DNA of 64,000 nt from Blochmannia endosymbiont of Camponotus sp. (GCF_023586365.1 NZ_CP097759.1:620001-684000); one strand, 5' to 3'; shown: positions 37,094 through 48,568, numbered from the stretch's first letter. Notes: generated from the sequence alone by a model not told the origin. Translations and numbers: made by a program.

Positions 37094-37683
37094 AAAAATA
37101 TTGATATTCAATGAATTATTAAAATCGATAGTGTCATTATCTTGTTTAAGATTTCCAAGAACGTAAATCTTTATTAAATCCTATAAAGATGTTTTATTTC
37201 AAGTGCGCAAAACTATGATATTCCAATGATTTTATATCTTAGTAAGAACAATTATTTATTTTTATAAATATAAAAATAAATTAGATGAAAATAGAATACA
37301 CAGTAATATTGTATTTTTATGCGCATAAACAACCTATAATACAGCAGATAAATATATTCATTTTAAGATCATCGAGGATGTTTAATTAGCTTAAAATTTA
37401 ATTAAATAGCATAAACTCATACCTAGTTTCAACATTATTAGTATTTATTATACTTATAATAAAACTTATATTTTATCAAACGGATGATATTTCATGTTAA
37501 TACTTATAGATTTTTATTACAAAAAGTATATCTTTATTAAAAAATATTTACATATAACTATATTTGATAGTAAGAACACGGGTATAAGTCTAATGAACTA
37601 AAAGTAATCTTTATAAAGATGCGCTATTTAAATATACAACTGAATGTTTGACGAATCATTTAAAACAAATTATAGGAAATCTG
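37094..37683. other. Spacer between ubiE and ubiB (ubiJ absent)
   Basis: In enterics ubiJ (yigP) lies here. These 590 bp contain no UbiJ-like frame. A 13-bp A/T-only inverted repeat (37254-37266 and 37269-37281, 2-nt spacer) is present and could be a hairpin end for ubiE, but such repeats arise easily at this base composition. The segment 37648-37683 is in frame with ubiB but precedes its likely start. Confidence 0.5.
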
Positions 37684-39324
37684 ATGCTTGTTGATGAGTT
37701 AAGTCGACTGTATTCTATAATTAAAACAATCTTAAATTATGGACTAAGTGATTTTGTTCCTACTCATCGACTAATTTTCCCATTAAAAATAGGTAGTAGA
37801 TTTCTTTTACGCGTTTTAAATAAGCATGCTCAACTAACTTTAGGGGAACGATGTCGTTTAGCATTACAGGAATTAGGTCCAATATGGATTAAATTTGGGC
37901 AAATGCTTTCCACTCGGCGCGATATTTTTTCAGATGCTGTCGCAGATCAATTATCAATACTACAAGATCGTGTGGCGCCTTTCGATGGAATTATTGCTAA
38001 AACGTATATAGAACGGGCTATTGGGAATTCATTAGAAACGTGGTTTAAAGATTTTCAGGAAGTACCATTGGCATCTGCATCCATTTCACAGGTACATTCT
38101 GCTAAATTAAAAAAAAACAATAAAGATATAGTAATTAAAATTATTCGGCCCGGTCTTTTACCTATTATTAAAATAGATATATGTTTAATGTATAGATTAG
38201 CCAAATGGATTTATAAATTTTTACCAGAAGGACGGAAATTTAAGTTTTCAGAGGTTGTTTCAGAATATGAAAAAACTCTTTTTAATGAGCTTAATTTGCT
38301 AAAAGAAACAGCGAATACTATTCACTTGAGAAGAAATTTTAAAAAAAGTCAAATATTATACATACCGAAAGTATATGTGGATTTTTGTAGCGAAAACGTT
38401 ATGGTTATGGAGCGTATCTATGGTATACCCGTATATGATGTAGTTGCGCTAAAAAAACAAAAAACTAATATGAAATTATTAGCAGAACGTGGAATAGAAA
38501 TATTTTTTACTCAAATTTTTCGAGACAGTTTTTTTCACGGAGATATGCATCCTGGTAACATTTTTATTAGCTACAAAGACCCGGGAAATCCAAAATATAT
38601 TTGTGTTGATTGTGGCATTGTCGGATCTTTAAATAAAAAAGATAAGTACTATTTAGCAGCAAATTTTATAGCATTTTTCAATCGTGATTATCGCAAAATA
38701 GCTGAATTGCATCTTGATTCAGGTTGGATACCCTTTGATACTAACATTGAAGATTTTGAATGCGCTATGAGAACAGTATTTGAACCAATTTTTGAACAAC
38801 CGCTAGAAAAAATTCCTTTTAGTAAAATATTGTTGTACTTATTTAATACTGCACGATATTTTAATATGGAAATACAACCCCAATTAATTTTATTACAAAA
38901 AACTTTATTGTATATCGAAGGAATAGTTAGACAATTATATCCAAATCTAAATCTTTGGAAATCTGCTCAACCTTTTTTAGAAAGGTGGATGCAGGACCAA
39001 TTAAAATTGTCAACAACAATATGTACTTTAAAAGATAAGATACCTCATTGGATAGATAAAATACCCGAATTACCTACTTTGTTATCTAATGAATTTAAAC
39101 GTTCTTGTATGTTACAAAAAAAAATAGAAGTATTAATAAGAGAATTAAGAACTCAGCGAACTAATCACGGTCAAGCGTTATTTTTATTCGGTGTTGGTGC
39201 CACGTTAGTTACTAGCAGTATTTTCTTATACATACAGGATAAATATTTAAAAATTTTTTCTATTTTTTTATTTGTAATTGGCATCTTTATTTGGACAATA
39301 GGTTGGAAGCGTATCATACAATAA
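37684..39324 (+). CDS. ubiB: Ubiquinone biosynthesis atypical kinase UbiB
   Basis: UbiB is an ABC1/ADCK-family ATPase needed for ubiquinone synthesis. I chose the ATG at 37684: it follows AGGA with a 6-bp gap, gives 546 aa exactly as in E. coli, and aligns [17 protein letters not shown] with the family start. Motifs seen are [15 protein letters not shown], the Ala-rich nucleotide loop [25 protein letters not shown] and [10 protein letters not shown]. Two C-terminal membrane helices follow [11 protein letters not shown] run of nine A lies at 38109-38117. Confidence 0.95.
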   Translation: MLVDELSRLYSIIKTILNYGLSDFVPTHRLIFPLKIGSRFLLRVLNKHAQLTLGERCRLALQELGPIWIKFGQMLSTRRDIFSDAVADQLSILQDRVAPFDGIIAKTYIERAIGNSLETWFKDFQEVPLASASISQVHSAKLKKNNKDIVIKIIRPGLLPIIKIDICLMYRLAKWIYKFLPEGRKFKFSEVVSEYEKTLFNELNLLKETANTIHLRRNFKKSQILYIPKVYVDFCSENVMVMERIYGIPVYDVVALKKQKTNMKLLAERGIEIFFTQIFRDSFFHGDMHPGNIFISYKDPGNPKYICVDCGIVGSLNKKDKYYLAANFIAFFNRDYRKIAELHLDSGWIPFDTNIEDFECAMRTVFEPIFEQPLEKIPFSKILLYLFNTARYFNMEIQPQLILLQKTLLYIEGIVRQLYPNLNLWKSAQPFLERWMQDQLKLSTTICTLKDKIPHWIDKIPELPTLLSNEFKRSCMLQKKIEVLIRELRTQRTNHGQALFLFGVGATLVTSSIFLYIQDKYLKIFSIFLFVIGIFIWTIGWKRIIQ

Positions 39325-39534
39325 CAACAATGTAATTCTTGTCCAATTGAATTTTATTTTTTAATATAAGTTTTATTTGAACAATTCAACGAAACATCTT
39401 ATTTTAAATAAATTCTGAAATATAACAATATTAACTAATTCAATCATAACTTTAAAACTATACTTAATGACAATCATACGATATTTTGCAATATTATTTA
39501 ATCACAACAACATTTAAATAATTATTAACAGGCT

Positions 39535-40998
39535 ATGAAATATAAAGATTTACGTGATTTTATAAAAATATTAGAACACAAGGGAGACTTAAAAAGAATT
39601 AAATTTCCTATTAATCCTGATTTGGAAATAACAGAAATTGCTGATCGCACTATTAAATCTGGAGGTCCAGCGCTTTTTTTTGAAAATCCTAAAGGATATA
39701 CAATACCTGTTCTTTGCAATTTATTTGGTACCCTTAACAGGATAGCTTTAGGCATGGGGAAAGAAAGTATTCTATCTTTACGTGATGTTGGAAAATTACT
39801 CGCATTTTTAAGAGAACCTGAATTACCGACAGGAGTACATGATTTTTTTTCTAAAATACCCCATTTTCGCCATATCCTACATATGCCGATTAAGCGTGTC
39901 AGCACAGCTCCGTGTCAAGAAAATGTTTGGTGCAACCAAGATGTAGATATCACGCATATGCCAATAATGCGTTGCTGGCCTCAAGATGTATCTCCTGTAA
40001 TTACTTGGGGTATCACAATAACACGTGGTCTAAAAAGTAAACGACAAAATCTTGGAATTTATCGTCAACAAGTACTATCTAAAAACAAAATCATTATGAG
40101 ATGGTTATCTCATCGTGGTGGCGCATTAGATTTTCAAGAATGGTATAAAAATACTTCAGAGAAAAGATTTCCCATTACTGTAGCATTAGGTGCTGATCCG
40201 GCGACTTTAATAGGAGCAGTAGTTCCCATTCCTGACACATTATCAGAATATGCTTTTTCTGGTTTATTAAGAGGTTGTAGAACTGAAGTAATTAAATGTA
40301 TTTCATGCGACTTAGATGTTCCAGCTAATTCTGAAATCGTATTGGAAGGATATTTAGAACGAGATGAAACAGCAATAGAAGGTCCCTTTGGAGACCATAC
40401 AGGATACTACAATACTGCTACTAAATTTCCAGTATGCACTATTACTCATATTACCCAAAGAAACAATCCAATTTATCATTCTACGTATACTGGCCGGCCA
40501 CTAGATGAGCCTGCGATCCTTGGAATGGCAATGAATGAAATGTTCATTCCTATCATACAAAAGCAATTCCCAGAGATTACAGATTTTTATTTACCTCCTG
40601 AAGGTTGCTCATATAGATTGGCTATTGTAACTATAAAAAAACAATATATTGGACATGCTAAACGTATAATTTTTGGAATATGGTCCTTTTTGAAACAATT
40701 TATGTATACTAAATTTATTATCGTATGTGATGACGATATTAATGCTCGGAATTGGAATGATGTAGTATGGGCGATAACTACACGCATGGACCCTGATCGA
40801 GATACCATAATAGTAAAAAATACCCCAATTGATTATCTTGATTTCTCTAGTCCCATTTCTGGTTTAGGTTCTAAAATAGGTATGGATGCAACAAATAAAT
40901 GGCCCGGGGAAACTGAAAGAGAATGGGGTATTCCAATTAAAATGCACGATACGGTACGACATTATATTGATAGTATTTGGGATAAACTAGACATATAG
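39535..40998 (+). CDS. ubiD: 3-octaprenyl-4-hydroxybenzoate decarboxylase
   Basis: UbiD decarboxylates the ubiquinone precursor using prenylated FMN. The 487-aa protein (E. coli 497) starts [22 protein letters not shown]. It contains [24 protein letters not shown], the conserved [12 protein letters not shown], the cofactor-region GCRTEVIKC, and [13 protein letters not shown] near the end. It directly follows ubiB because tatABCD and rfaH, which separate the two in E. coli, are missing. The UbiX prenyltransferase that makes its cofactor is not in this window. Confidence 0.96.
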   Translation: MKYKDLRDFIKILEHKGDLKRIKFPINPDLEITEIADRTIKSGGPALFFENPKGYTIPVLCNLFGTLNRIALGMGKESILSLRDVGKLLAFLREPELPTGVHDFFSKIPHFRHILHMPIKRVSTAPCQENVWCNQDVDITHMPIMRCWPQDVSPVITWGITITRGLKSKRQNLGIYRQQVLSKNKIIMRWLSHRGGALDFQEWYKNTSEKRFPITVALGADPATLIGAVVPIPDTLSEYAFSGLLRGCRTEVIKCISCDLDVPANSEIVLEGYLERDETAIEGPFGDHTGYYNTATKFPVCTITHITQRNNPIYHSTYTGRPLDEPAILGMAMNEMFIPIIQKQFPEITDFYLPPEGCSYRLAIVTIKKQYIGHAKRIIFGIWSFLKQFMYTKFIIVCDDDINARNWNDVVWAITTRMDPDRDTIIVKNTPIDYLDFSSPISGLGSKIGMDATNKWPGETEREWGIPIKMHDTVRHYIDSIWDKLDI

Positions 40999-41610
40999 GA
41001 ATAATACTTTACACTCAAGATGATACAATTGAGTAAGATGCATAAAATTAAACATATAGCAGTATGATGGATTTTTTTAATAAAAATAAAGAGATATACT
41101 GTAATTTATTACAAATAAATCATCACACATATATATATATATATATATCTATATCAAAACATAAATTTATATAACATTGCCGTTAATAGCCAACATACAA
41201 TCATTTACACAAACGTTCTAAATACAACATTACAAACAGGTCTGTAATAACATACTGTAATTATGAATATATCCACATTTTAAATATGTTTTATATAATA
41301 AAAACATATTTAATAATACTATATGCTATTATAAAAATATTTTATGACTAACAATTATACTTAAACAGATAAAAATATTTTTTATTTAATTATTATCTAT
41401 ATCTACTTGATACAACAATCATACGCTCTATTAACTTGTAATAATCACACAAATTCACATACATATTACACAATAAAATATATTATAATTAAAACCAACA
41501 TCAATAATTAAATTAATTTTAATATTAACTAAATTAGAATAGTATTCTATCATAATATTACAATATTTATATTTTTATATGAAATATTTATGTGTTTATT
41601 AGGAGGGGGT
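40999..41610. other. Spacer between ubiD and dsbA
   Basis: This 612-bp, extremely A+T-rich stretch has no gene. It contains an (AT)10 microsatellite (41129-41148) and a 13-bp imperfect-context hairpin (41280-41292 with 41301-41313, 8-nt loop). The right end holds an unusually strong dsbA ribosome-binding site. Confidence 0.5.
41129..41148. repeat. (AT)10 dinucleotide microsatellite
   Basis: Ten uninterrupted AT units lie in the ubiD-dsbA spacer. It is likely length-variable by slippage. No function is apparent. Confidence 0.9.
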
Positions 41611-42240
41611 ATGAAAAAATTGCATCTTATTTGGATAGTAATTTATTTGATATTTTCATGTAAAAGCATTTCATCTTCAATTACAGAAGGAAGACAATAC
41701 ATTCGACTAAACAAACCTATTCACAATGCACCACAATTACTGGAATTTTTTTCTTTTTACTGCCCACATTGCTATCAATTCGAAGAAATTTATCATATTT
41801 CTAATAACATAAAACAAACATTACCTAAAAATGTAAATTTTTATAAATATCATGTGAATTTTTTAGGTAATTTAGGAAAACAATTAACACATGCTTGGGC
41901 TGTAGCAATAGCATTAAGAATAGAAAATAAAATCAGTCCTATATTATTTACAGCGATACAAAAACAACAATCTATTCACACTGTGGAAGATATTCGTGAA
42001 ATATTCATTAAATCTGGTGTCAATGCAGAAGAATTTGATATCGCTTGGGAGAGCGTATTAGTGAAATCTTTAATTTTAGATCAGGAACAAGCAGCAATAA
42101 ACTTTCGTTTGAGAGGAGTACCATCAATATTTATCAATGGGAAATATATGATAAAAAACGAGAAGTTAGATATATCATCAGTTAACGCTTATATAAAACA
42201 ATTTTGTGAGTTGTTAAATTTACTGATAGATAAAACGTAA
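41611..42240 (+). CDS. dsbA: Periplasmic thiol:disulfide oxidoreductase DsbA
   Basis: DsbA introduces disulfide bonds into exported proteins. The 209-aa product from the ATG at 41611 starts MKKLHLIW with a hydrophobic signal peptide of about 20 residues. The redox site CPHC is at residues 51-54 and the cis-proline in RGVPSIFING. AGGAGGGGGT lies immediately before this ATG, supporting it over an in-frame ATG at 41590. The order dsbA-polA follows enterics with yihF/yihG lost. DsbB is not in this window. Confidence 0.95.
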   Translation: MKKLHLIWIVIYLIFSCKSISSSITEGRQYIRLNKPIHNAPQLLEFFSFYCPHCYQFEEIYHISNNIKQTLPKNVNFYKYHVNFLGNLGKQLTHAWAVAIALRIENKISPILFTAIQKQQSIHTVEDIREIFIKSGVNAEEFDIAWESVLVKSLILDQEQAAINFRLRGVPSIFINGKYMIKNEKLDISSVNAYIKQFCELLNLLIDKT

Positions 42241-42434
42241 TTTCTGCATATTCATTATATCATTATACTGGCATATACAAATATTCTATTTTTTATTGAA
42301 ATTATTTTACAAAATGACTGCATTGATTTTATTATTTTGTTGTTTATAATAACCTTATAGTTAATAGTTTTACTAAACAATAGTCTATATTCTCTTGTCT
42401 TTTCTGTAAAATTAAGTCGTATATAAATGTCATT

Positions 42435-45245
42435 ATGATTACAATTATAAATAATCCGATAATTTTAGTGGATGGATCTTGTTATATACACCGTGCATAT
42501 CATGCGTTTCCACCATTGATCACTAGCGACGGAAAACCAGTATGGGTAATATATGGGGTAATCAATATGATTAAGAGTCTATTGATACGATATCAACCTA
42601 CTCACATGGTGGTGGTTTTTGATACAATGGGGAAAACCTTTCGTAACAATTTATTTGAAAAATATAAAGCTAATCGCATGAAAACCCCTAAGAATTTATA
42701 TACTCAAATTGATCCATTATGTGAAATAATACAAGCCATGGGGTTACCAATTCTTAAGGTGCCTGACGTAGAAGCAGATGATGTGATAGGCACATTAGCT
42801 ATATCTTGTGCGCGATCAGGAAATTCTGTGTTAATTAGTACAGGAGATAAGGATATGGCTCAAATAGCATCATCGCAAATAACTCTTATTAATACTATGT
42901 CGAATATTATTTTTACTCCTAAAGAAATAGAAAAACAGTTTGGAGTACCACCAACTCTAATAGCTGATTATTTAGCATTAATAGGCGATCGTTCTGATAA
43001 CATTCCTGGAGTTCCTGGAATAGGAAAAAAAACTGCTCAGATTTTATTAAATAAAATAGGTAATTTAAAAGTATTATACGATCATTTAGATAAAATTAGT
43101 CTATTAGATTTAGGTTTGCGTGGCGCTAGAGCAATACAAAACACATTACAAGCCAACAAAGAAGTAGCATTTCTTTCTTATAAACTAACGACCATTAAAA
43201 CCGACGTATCTTTAAATATATCTGACTATCAACTGTTAATACAACAGAGAAATATTAACGCCTTGCAATCGTTATTTACACAGTATGAATTTAAAAATTG
43301 GCTAATAGATTTACAATCAGGAACATGGCTGGATAAATATCACCATTTGAAACATGTACCATCACATCGACGATTAACTAATACACTTTTGTTCCAAAAA
43401 CATAATTTATCATCAGAGTATTCCAAAGAAAAAAAGATTATCAAAATAATACATAACATTGAAATGCTTTGTCATTGGGTTGAAAAAATTGACGAATCCA
43501 AATTTTTTATATTTAGTATATATACAGATATATTTAATGTTTCTACAGCTAAAATCATAAGTATATGTTTATCTATAGATACTAAAGAAAGCGCGTATAT
43601 TCCTATAAAAACTGATGCGATTAATAATCATCAGAACTTTTTATACCTTGAAGAGATATTATCAATTTTGCAACCAACTTTAGAAAATGAAAAAATAAAA
43701 AAAGTAGGCCAACATTTAAAATTTAGTTATTCTATTTTAAAACGTTATAATATAAACTTAGCTGGCATGGCATTTGATGTTATATTAGAATTATATATAC
43801 TGTATGGTACTGCTAATTATCATAATATTAAAAATTTTTTAGATAAAGACACATTTAACGCTGTTACAAATTTTAAAAAAAATTATGATAATTATAATGA
43901 AAATAACATCATTTTAGATCTACAAAATATACAATTACAATCTCTACATGCTGCCGAATTTATCAAATCCCTGTTTAATCTGCATCGTACTTTATGGCCA
44001 AAGATAGAATCAAATAATAAACTAAAAAAAATATTTGAAGAAGTAGAAATGCCTCTAATATCTATCTTATCGCGCATTGAAAGTTATGGTGTATTAATTG
44101 ATAAAAAATTACTTAATACACATTCAGTAGAATTAGATTATCGGCTTCATGCATTAGAGCTAGAAGCGTATCAATTAGTAGGCACTCCTTTTAATCTTGC
44201 TTCAACTAAACAATTACAAGAAATATTATATAATCAGCAAAAATTGCCAATTTTAAAAAAAACACCTAAGGGAGTTCCTTCAACTAATGAAGAAGTATTG
44301 AAGAAATTATCAAAAAAATACTCAATGCCAAAAATTATTTTGCAATATCGTGCTTTATCTAAATTACAATCTACTTATATCAAAAAATTAATTGCTATGA
44401 TTAATAAAAAATCAAATAGGGTGCACACCTCATATAATCAAACTAGAACTTCTACAGGACGTCTTTCCTCTACTAGTCCTAATTTGCAAAATATCCCAAA
44501 TAGAAATTACGATGGAAGAAAAATACGTCAGGCTTTTATTGCCCCAAAAAATTTTTTAATTGTAGCAGCCGATTATTCTCAAATAGAATTAAGAATTATG
44601 GCGCATCTTTCTCAAGATATCGAATTAATCAATGATTTTCTTTTTGAAAAAGATATTCATACTGCAACAGCTTCTGAAATCTTTGTTACCGCGTTACACT
44701 CAGTTACTGATGAACAAAGACAACGAGCTAAAACTATTAATTTTGGATTAATTTATGGAATGAGCGCATTCGGATTAGCGCGTCAATTATCAGTAACATG
44801 TAAGGAAGCTCAAAAATATGTAGATCGTTATTTTAATCGTTATCCTGGTGTTATGAAATATATGCAACATATTCGAGAGCATGCTAATAAATATGGTTAT
44901 GTGTCTACACTAGACGGACGAAAGTTATATTTACCAGATGTTTATTCTTCTAATACTCTTCAAAAAAAAGGAGCTGAAAGAGCTGCGATTAATGCTCCTA
45001 TGCAAGGAAGCGCTGCTGATATTATTAAGAAAGCAATGATATCTATTGATAATTGGTTGCAAAAAGATGCAATTCCAGCGCGTATCATTATGCAAGTACA
45101 TGACGAATTAGTATTTGAAGTACGCGATGATATCGTAGGCTCTGTTGTAAAAAAAATCAAAAAATTAATGGAAGAATGTTTTATTATGGATGTACCTCTA
45201 AAAGTAGATGTTGGTATTGGAAAGAATTGGGAACAAGCACATTAA
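42435..45245 (+). CDS. polA: DNA polymerase I (proofreading site degenerate)
   Basis: Pol I fills gaps, removes primers and serves repair. The 936-aa protein (E. coli 928) has an intact 5'-nuclease domain (LVDGSCYIHRAYHAF, VEADDVIGT, STGDKDMAQ, GDRSDNIPGVPGIGKKTA). It also has an intact polymerase domain (ADYSQIELRIMAHLSQD near 712-728, INFGLIYGMSAFGLARQL, MQVHDELVFEV). The central 3'-5' exonuclease region (about residues 335-525) aligns without gaps to E. coli at its motifs, but the metal ligands Asp355, Glu357, Asp424 and Asp501 are Ser361, Tyr363, Ser431 and Phe509 here. Proofreading is therefore predicted to be lost. Confidence 0.96.
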   Translation: MITIINNPIILVDGSCYIHRAYHAFPPLITSDGKPVWVIYGVINMIKSLLIRYQPTHMVVVFDTMGKTFRNNLFEKYKANRMKTPKNLYTQIDPLCEIIQAMGLPILKVPDVEADDVIGTLAISCARSGNSVLISTGDKDMAQIASSQITLINTMSNIIFTPKEIEKQFGVPPTLIADYLALIGDRSDNIPGVPGIGKKTAQILLNKIGNLKVLYDHLDKISLLDLGLRGARAIQNTLQANKEVAFLSYKLTTIKTDVSLNISDYQLLIQQRNINALQSLFTQYEFKNWLIDLQSGTWLDKYHHLKHVPSHRRLTNTLLFQKHNLSSEYSKEKKIIKIIHNIEMLCHWVEKIDESKFFIFSIYTDIFNVSTAKIISICLSIDTKESAYIPIKTDAINNHQNFLYLEEILSILQPTLENEKIKKVGQHLKFSYSILKRYNINLAGMAFDVILELYILYGTANYHNIKNFLDKDTFNAVTNFKKNYDNYNENNIILDLQNIQLQSLHAAEFIKSLFNLHRTLWPKIESNNKLKKIFEEVEMPLISILSRIESYGVLIDKKLLNTHSVELDYRLHALELEAYQLVGTPFNLASTKQLQEILYNQQKLPILKKTPKGVPSTNEEVLKKLSKKYSMPKIILQYRALSKLQSTYIKKLIAMINKKSNRVHTSYNQTRTSTGRLSSTSPNLQNIPNRNYDGRKIRQAFIAPKNFLIVAADYSQIELRIMAHLSQDIELINDFLFEKDIHTATASEIFVTALHSVTDEQRQRAKTINFGLIYGMSAFGLARQLSVTCKEAQKYVDRYFNRYPGVMKYMQHIREHANKYGYVSTLDGRKLYLPDVYSSNTLQKKGAERAAINAPMQGSAADIIKKAMISIDNWLQKDAIPARIIMQVHDELVFEVRDDIVGSVVKKIKKLMEECFIMDVPLKVDVGIGKNWEQAH

Positions 45246-45275
45246 TATATCAACCTAACATAGGTTAATATATTA
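45243..45275. terminator. Hairpin overlapping the polA stop, between convergent polA and engB
   Basis: A 14-bp stem with one mismatch (45243-45256 with 45262-45275) and loop AACAT begins at the polA stop codon. The core AACCT/AGGTT is the only G+C part. It has no strong T run, so termination is inferred from position between convergent genes. Confidence 0.45.
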
Positions 45276-45376
45276 AATATAATAAATACATGATTAATAA
45301 CAATTGCTTAGAATAATATATTTATACAAATCATATGCTTTGATATATAGAAGATGCGATGATTTATAAAAATATA

Positions 45377-45982
45377 TTATTTTAACCAATTATTAAGGAC
45401 TCTTCTCAATGAGAGTATTCCGTATTTTTTGACAACAGAAAAAGGTTCGACTTGTATATGCGTTTCAAACATCATTTTCATATCGCGTATTATCTTTTTA
45501 GATGTAACTTGCAAAACATTTCTAGAAATTTTATCTGCTTTGCTCAATAAAGTAAAAACAGGAACGCCTACGGAAAGCGCACGTTCAATTGTTTTTTGAT
45601 CTAAATCTTTTATCGGATGCCTAATGTCCATCATTAATATCAATCCTTTTAAATTTTCTCTCTTTTTTAAGTATTCACATATCATGTCATGCCAGTAGTT
45701 TTTTCTTTTTTTTGTCTGATGATTAACATAATAACCATAGCCAGGAAAATCAATCAGACGAATACCCGGGCTGACCTCAAATAAATTAATGAGTTGCGTA
45801 CATCCTGGTGTTTTGCTTACTTTAGTTAATTTTTTTTGATAAGTTAACGCATTAATAGCGCTAGATTTTCCACTATTAGAATAACCAACAAAAGCTACCT
45901 CCATACCCATTTTTTCATTAGGTAAACAGTAAACTGCAGGTACGCTTATTAAAAAATAAGTAACATGATAGTTGTATATCAT
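45377..45982 (-). CDS. engB: Ribosome-biogenesis GTPase EngB (YihA/YsxC)
   Basis: EngB is an essential Era-like GTPase needed for large-subunit assembly. The 201-aa protein (E. coli 210) has the G1 motif VGYSNSGKSSAIN, the G2 region KTPGCTQLINLFEV, DFPGYGYY as G3, and SKAD as G4. The G1 tyrosine replaces the usual arginine. It is convergent with polA, 131 bp away. The spf small RNA that lies here in E. coli was not recognised. Confidence 0.95.
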   Translation of the reverse strand: MIYNYHVTYFLISVPAVYCLPNEKMGMEVAFVGYSNSGKSSAINALTYQKKLTKVSKTPGCTQLINLFEVSPGIRLIDFPGYGYYVNHQTKKRKNYWHDMICEYLKKRENLKGLILMMDIRHPIKDLDQKTIERALSVGVPVFTLLSKADKISRNVLQVTSKKIIRDMKMMFETHIQVEPFSVVKKYGILSLRRVLNNWLK

Positions 45983-46128
45983 AACATGGTAAATATGAAA
46001 ATAAGTTTCTAAATTTATATAAATATATAAAACAAATTGTTTTTATTCCTGATTTAATTTTTTAAACCATTATTATCAACAATAATATCGTTATATACGT
46101 ATTTTACATATATTACAAAAAATTATTT

Positions 46129-47553
46129 TTAAACACTATAATATAGATCGAATTCTATAGGATGTGGCGTAATGGACACGAGTCTACTGTCTTCTTGACA
46201 CAATAAAATATATGTATTAATATACTCTTCGGTAAAGACGTTGCCTCTAGTTAAAAATTTATGATCATCGTATAAAGATTTTAATGCTTCGTCAAGAGAT
46301 TGAGCCATGTGTGATATGGATGATGCTTCTTTTTCAGAGATAGTATATAAGTTTTTATCAACAGGTTCTCCAGGATGGATTTTATTAATAATGCCATCTA
46401 GTCCCGCCATAAGCAATGCAGAAAATGCTAGATAAGGATTAGCAGAAGGATCAGGAAATCGAACTTCAATTCGACATGATGTGTCGTTTTGTGTTTTTTT
46501 TAGGGATGACGGAATGCGAATCGCGCTAGAACGATTACAAACAGAATAAGTCAACATTACTGGAGCTTCATAATTTGGAACTAAACGTTTATACGAATTA
46601 GTAGTCGGATTGGTTATAGCATTTAATGCTTTAGCGTGATGCAAAATACCTCCAATATAAAATAAAGCGATATCAGAAAGGTTCCCATATTGAAGACCTG
46701 AAAATAAATTAATATCTTTTTTATGTAAGGATATATGGCAATGCATGCCTGACCCATTATCATTGATAATAGGTTTAGGCATGAAAGTTGCAGTTTTCCC
46801 AGAATTATGAGCAACATTGTGCACTACATATTTATATATTTGTATTTCATCAGCTTTTTTAGTAAGAGTATTAAATCGAGTTGCTATTTCATTTTGACCT
46901 GATGTTGCAACTTCATGATGATGAGCCTCTACGATTAATCCCATTTTTTCCATTGTTAAAGACATGGTAGATCGCAAGTTCTGAGAAGAATCTATTGGGG
47001 GCACGGGAGCATATCCACTCTTTATTCTAGGACGATGACCTTTATTTCCGTCTTTATAAACTTTACCGCTGTTCCATGATGATTCTCGATCGTCAACGAT
47101 TACATAAGATCCCGATATTGTTGTTGCAAAATGAATACTGTCAAATAAAAAAAATTCTGGTTCCGGGCCAAACATCACGATATCGGCGATACCAGAATTA
47201 TATAAAAATATTTCTGCTCGTTTAGCTATAGACCGTGGATCCCTATCATAATTTTTCATAGTACTAGGGTCAATTATATCGCAACGAATAATTATTGTAG
47301 CGTCTTCATAAAATGGATCTATCACAAAGCTATCAGGATCAGGCATCAATATCATATCTGATTGGTTAACATCTTTCCACCCTTTAATGGAGGACCCATC
47401 AAAAATTTTTCCATGATTAAATAAACAATCATTAACCTGGGTTTTAGGGATAGTAATGTGTTGTTCTTTTCCTTTTGTATCAGTAAAACGTAAATCAACA
47501 AATTTTATTTGATTTTCGTTTATAATAGAAAAAATTTTTTCAATATTTGTCAT
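46129..47553 (-). CDS. glnA: Glutamine synthetase type I
   Basis: GlnA condenses ammonia and glutamate to glutamine and is the main ammonia-assimilating enzyme. The 474-aa protein (E. coli 469) shows [10 protein letters not shown], the ATP-site [17 protein letters not shown], and [17 protein letters not shown]. The adenylylation-site tyrosine is kept in [11 protein letters not shown]. glnL/glnG, which follow glnA in enterics, are not here, and no sigma-54 (TGGCAC-N5-TTGCA) element was seen upstream, so nitrogen control by NtrC looks lost. In ant symbionts this gene is thought to recycle host nitrogen, which is an inference for this organism. Confidence 0.97.
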   Translation of the reverse strand: MTNIEKIFSIINENQIKFVDLRFTDTKGKEQHITIPKTQVNDCLFNHGKIFDGSSIKGWKDVNQSDMILMPDPDSFVIDPFYEDATIIIRCDIIDPSTMKNYDRDPRSIAKRAEIFLYNSGIADIVMFGPEPEFFLFDSIHFATTISGSYVIVDDRESSWNSGKVYKDGNKGHRPRIKSGYAPVPPIDSSQNLRSTMSLTMEKMGLIVEAHHHEVATSGQNEIATRFNTLTKKADEIQIYKYVVHNVAHNSGKTATFMPKPIINDNGSGMHCHISLHKKDINLFSGLQYGNLSDIALFYIGGILHHAKALNAITNPTTNSYKRLVPNYEAPVMLTYSVCNRSSAIRIPSSLKKTQNDTSCRIEVRFPDPSANPYLAFSALLMAGLDGIINKIHPGEPVDKNLYTISEKEASSISHMAQSLDEALKSLYDDHKFLTRGNVFTEEYINTYILLCQEDSRLVSITPHPIEFDLYYSV

Positions 47554-48287
47554 ATTTGTGCTCTCAGCTATTACATATCAATGTGTTAAAATACTATCTA
47601 TAAGGCTCTTGCGATCAAAAATTTTTAAAAACTTTATTTAATTAACATATCTGCATCGATATGCTTACTAATATTCATTAGTACGTAATACATTGAATCA
47701 GATATGTTGATCCTTGATTAAAATTTAAAATTTTTTAAAAAACACTTATATTTTATACTACTATTATTTTAATAAATAATCTAATGTAATAAAAACAAAA
47801 AAAATACTTGTATGCATAACTACTATTAATCATTTTTTTAATTACTTTTAATTCAAATTCAACATAGAAAAAATGTCAGAAAGTTAGTCATGTTATTTTT
47901 TATGTATTGTATACATGATATACATCATGAAATATAATCGTACATATACATTTTTATATAAATTTAAAAAATTAATAATTTTATACAAATTGTTATCTGT
48001 TATTGGTGTATATCATGTAAATATGAATTTACATTGTAAGTATCGTGAGCAACATTAAGAATAGTTTTAGGACTTACGCAATATATTATTTATAGTAGGC
48101 TGTTGCTCTATAAATAAGAAATTACACGCATTATATCAATATTACAAATTTACATCAGAACAATACAACAATCTTCAATTTTAATAAACTTTTAGTATCT
48201 ATTACGTTAAAGAGACTTTTTCTCCTAAATATCAATTGCATGGCTTAAGTAATATTAGTTTTTGATTGTATATATAATTGTTAGTAT
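47554..48287. other. Spacer between rpoZ and glnA (spoT, trmH, recG absent)
   Basis: These 734 bp lie downstream of rpoZ, where spoT, trmH and recG follow in E. coli. No matching frame is visible. An 8-bp hairpin, ATGTAAAT/ATTTACAT (48015-48034, 4-nt loop), is the clearest structure. The left end should hold the glnA promoter. Confidence 0.5.
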
Positions 48288-48479
48288 TTATTTTTTAGTA
48301 ATTAAGTCTTCTTCTATTTCTCTGAGAGCAAGTACGGTATATTTATCATTGTTATTTCTTGTAATCAACGTTTCTTTTCCACCAATTTGCATTTGCCGTG
48401 CACGTCGTGCGGCAAGTAATATTAAATCGAATATATTACCAATTTTTCCTACAGCATCCTGTACAGTTATACGTGCCAT
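48288..48479 (-). CDS. rpoZ: RNA polymerase omega subunit (short)
   Basis: Omega helps assemble RNA polymerase by chaperoning beta-prime. From the ATG at 48479 the product is 63 aa and starts [34 protein letters not shown], nearly identical to E. coli. It then ends at [12 protein letters not shown], so the roughly 28-residue C-terminal tail of the 91-aa E. coli protein is missing. GGTGAATG precedes this ATG; the in-frame ATG two codons upstream is less likely. It follows gmk as in enterics. Confidence 0.95.
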   Translation of the reverse strand: MARITVQDAVGKIGNIFDLILLAARRARQMQIGGKETLITRNNNDKYTVLALREIEEDLITKK

Positions 48480-48568
48480 TTTCATTCACCGTGTATGTGG
48501 ATTTTATTTATTAAGTTTAAATTCATATTGATCGTAAGCACACATATATATTTATACTGATTGATTAT

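Noticed and set aside
41129..41148. Possible CRISPR-like or tandem repeat array
   Set aside because: It is only an (AT)10 microsatellite with no spacers; no repeat array exists elsewhere in the window.
45246..45376. Spot 42 (spf) small RNA between polA and engB
   Set aside because: The interval is in the right place, but no sequence resembling the conserved spf 5' region is present.
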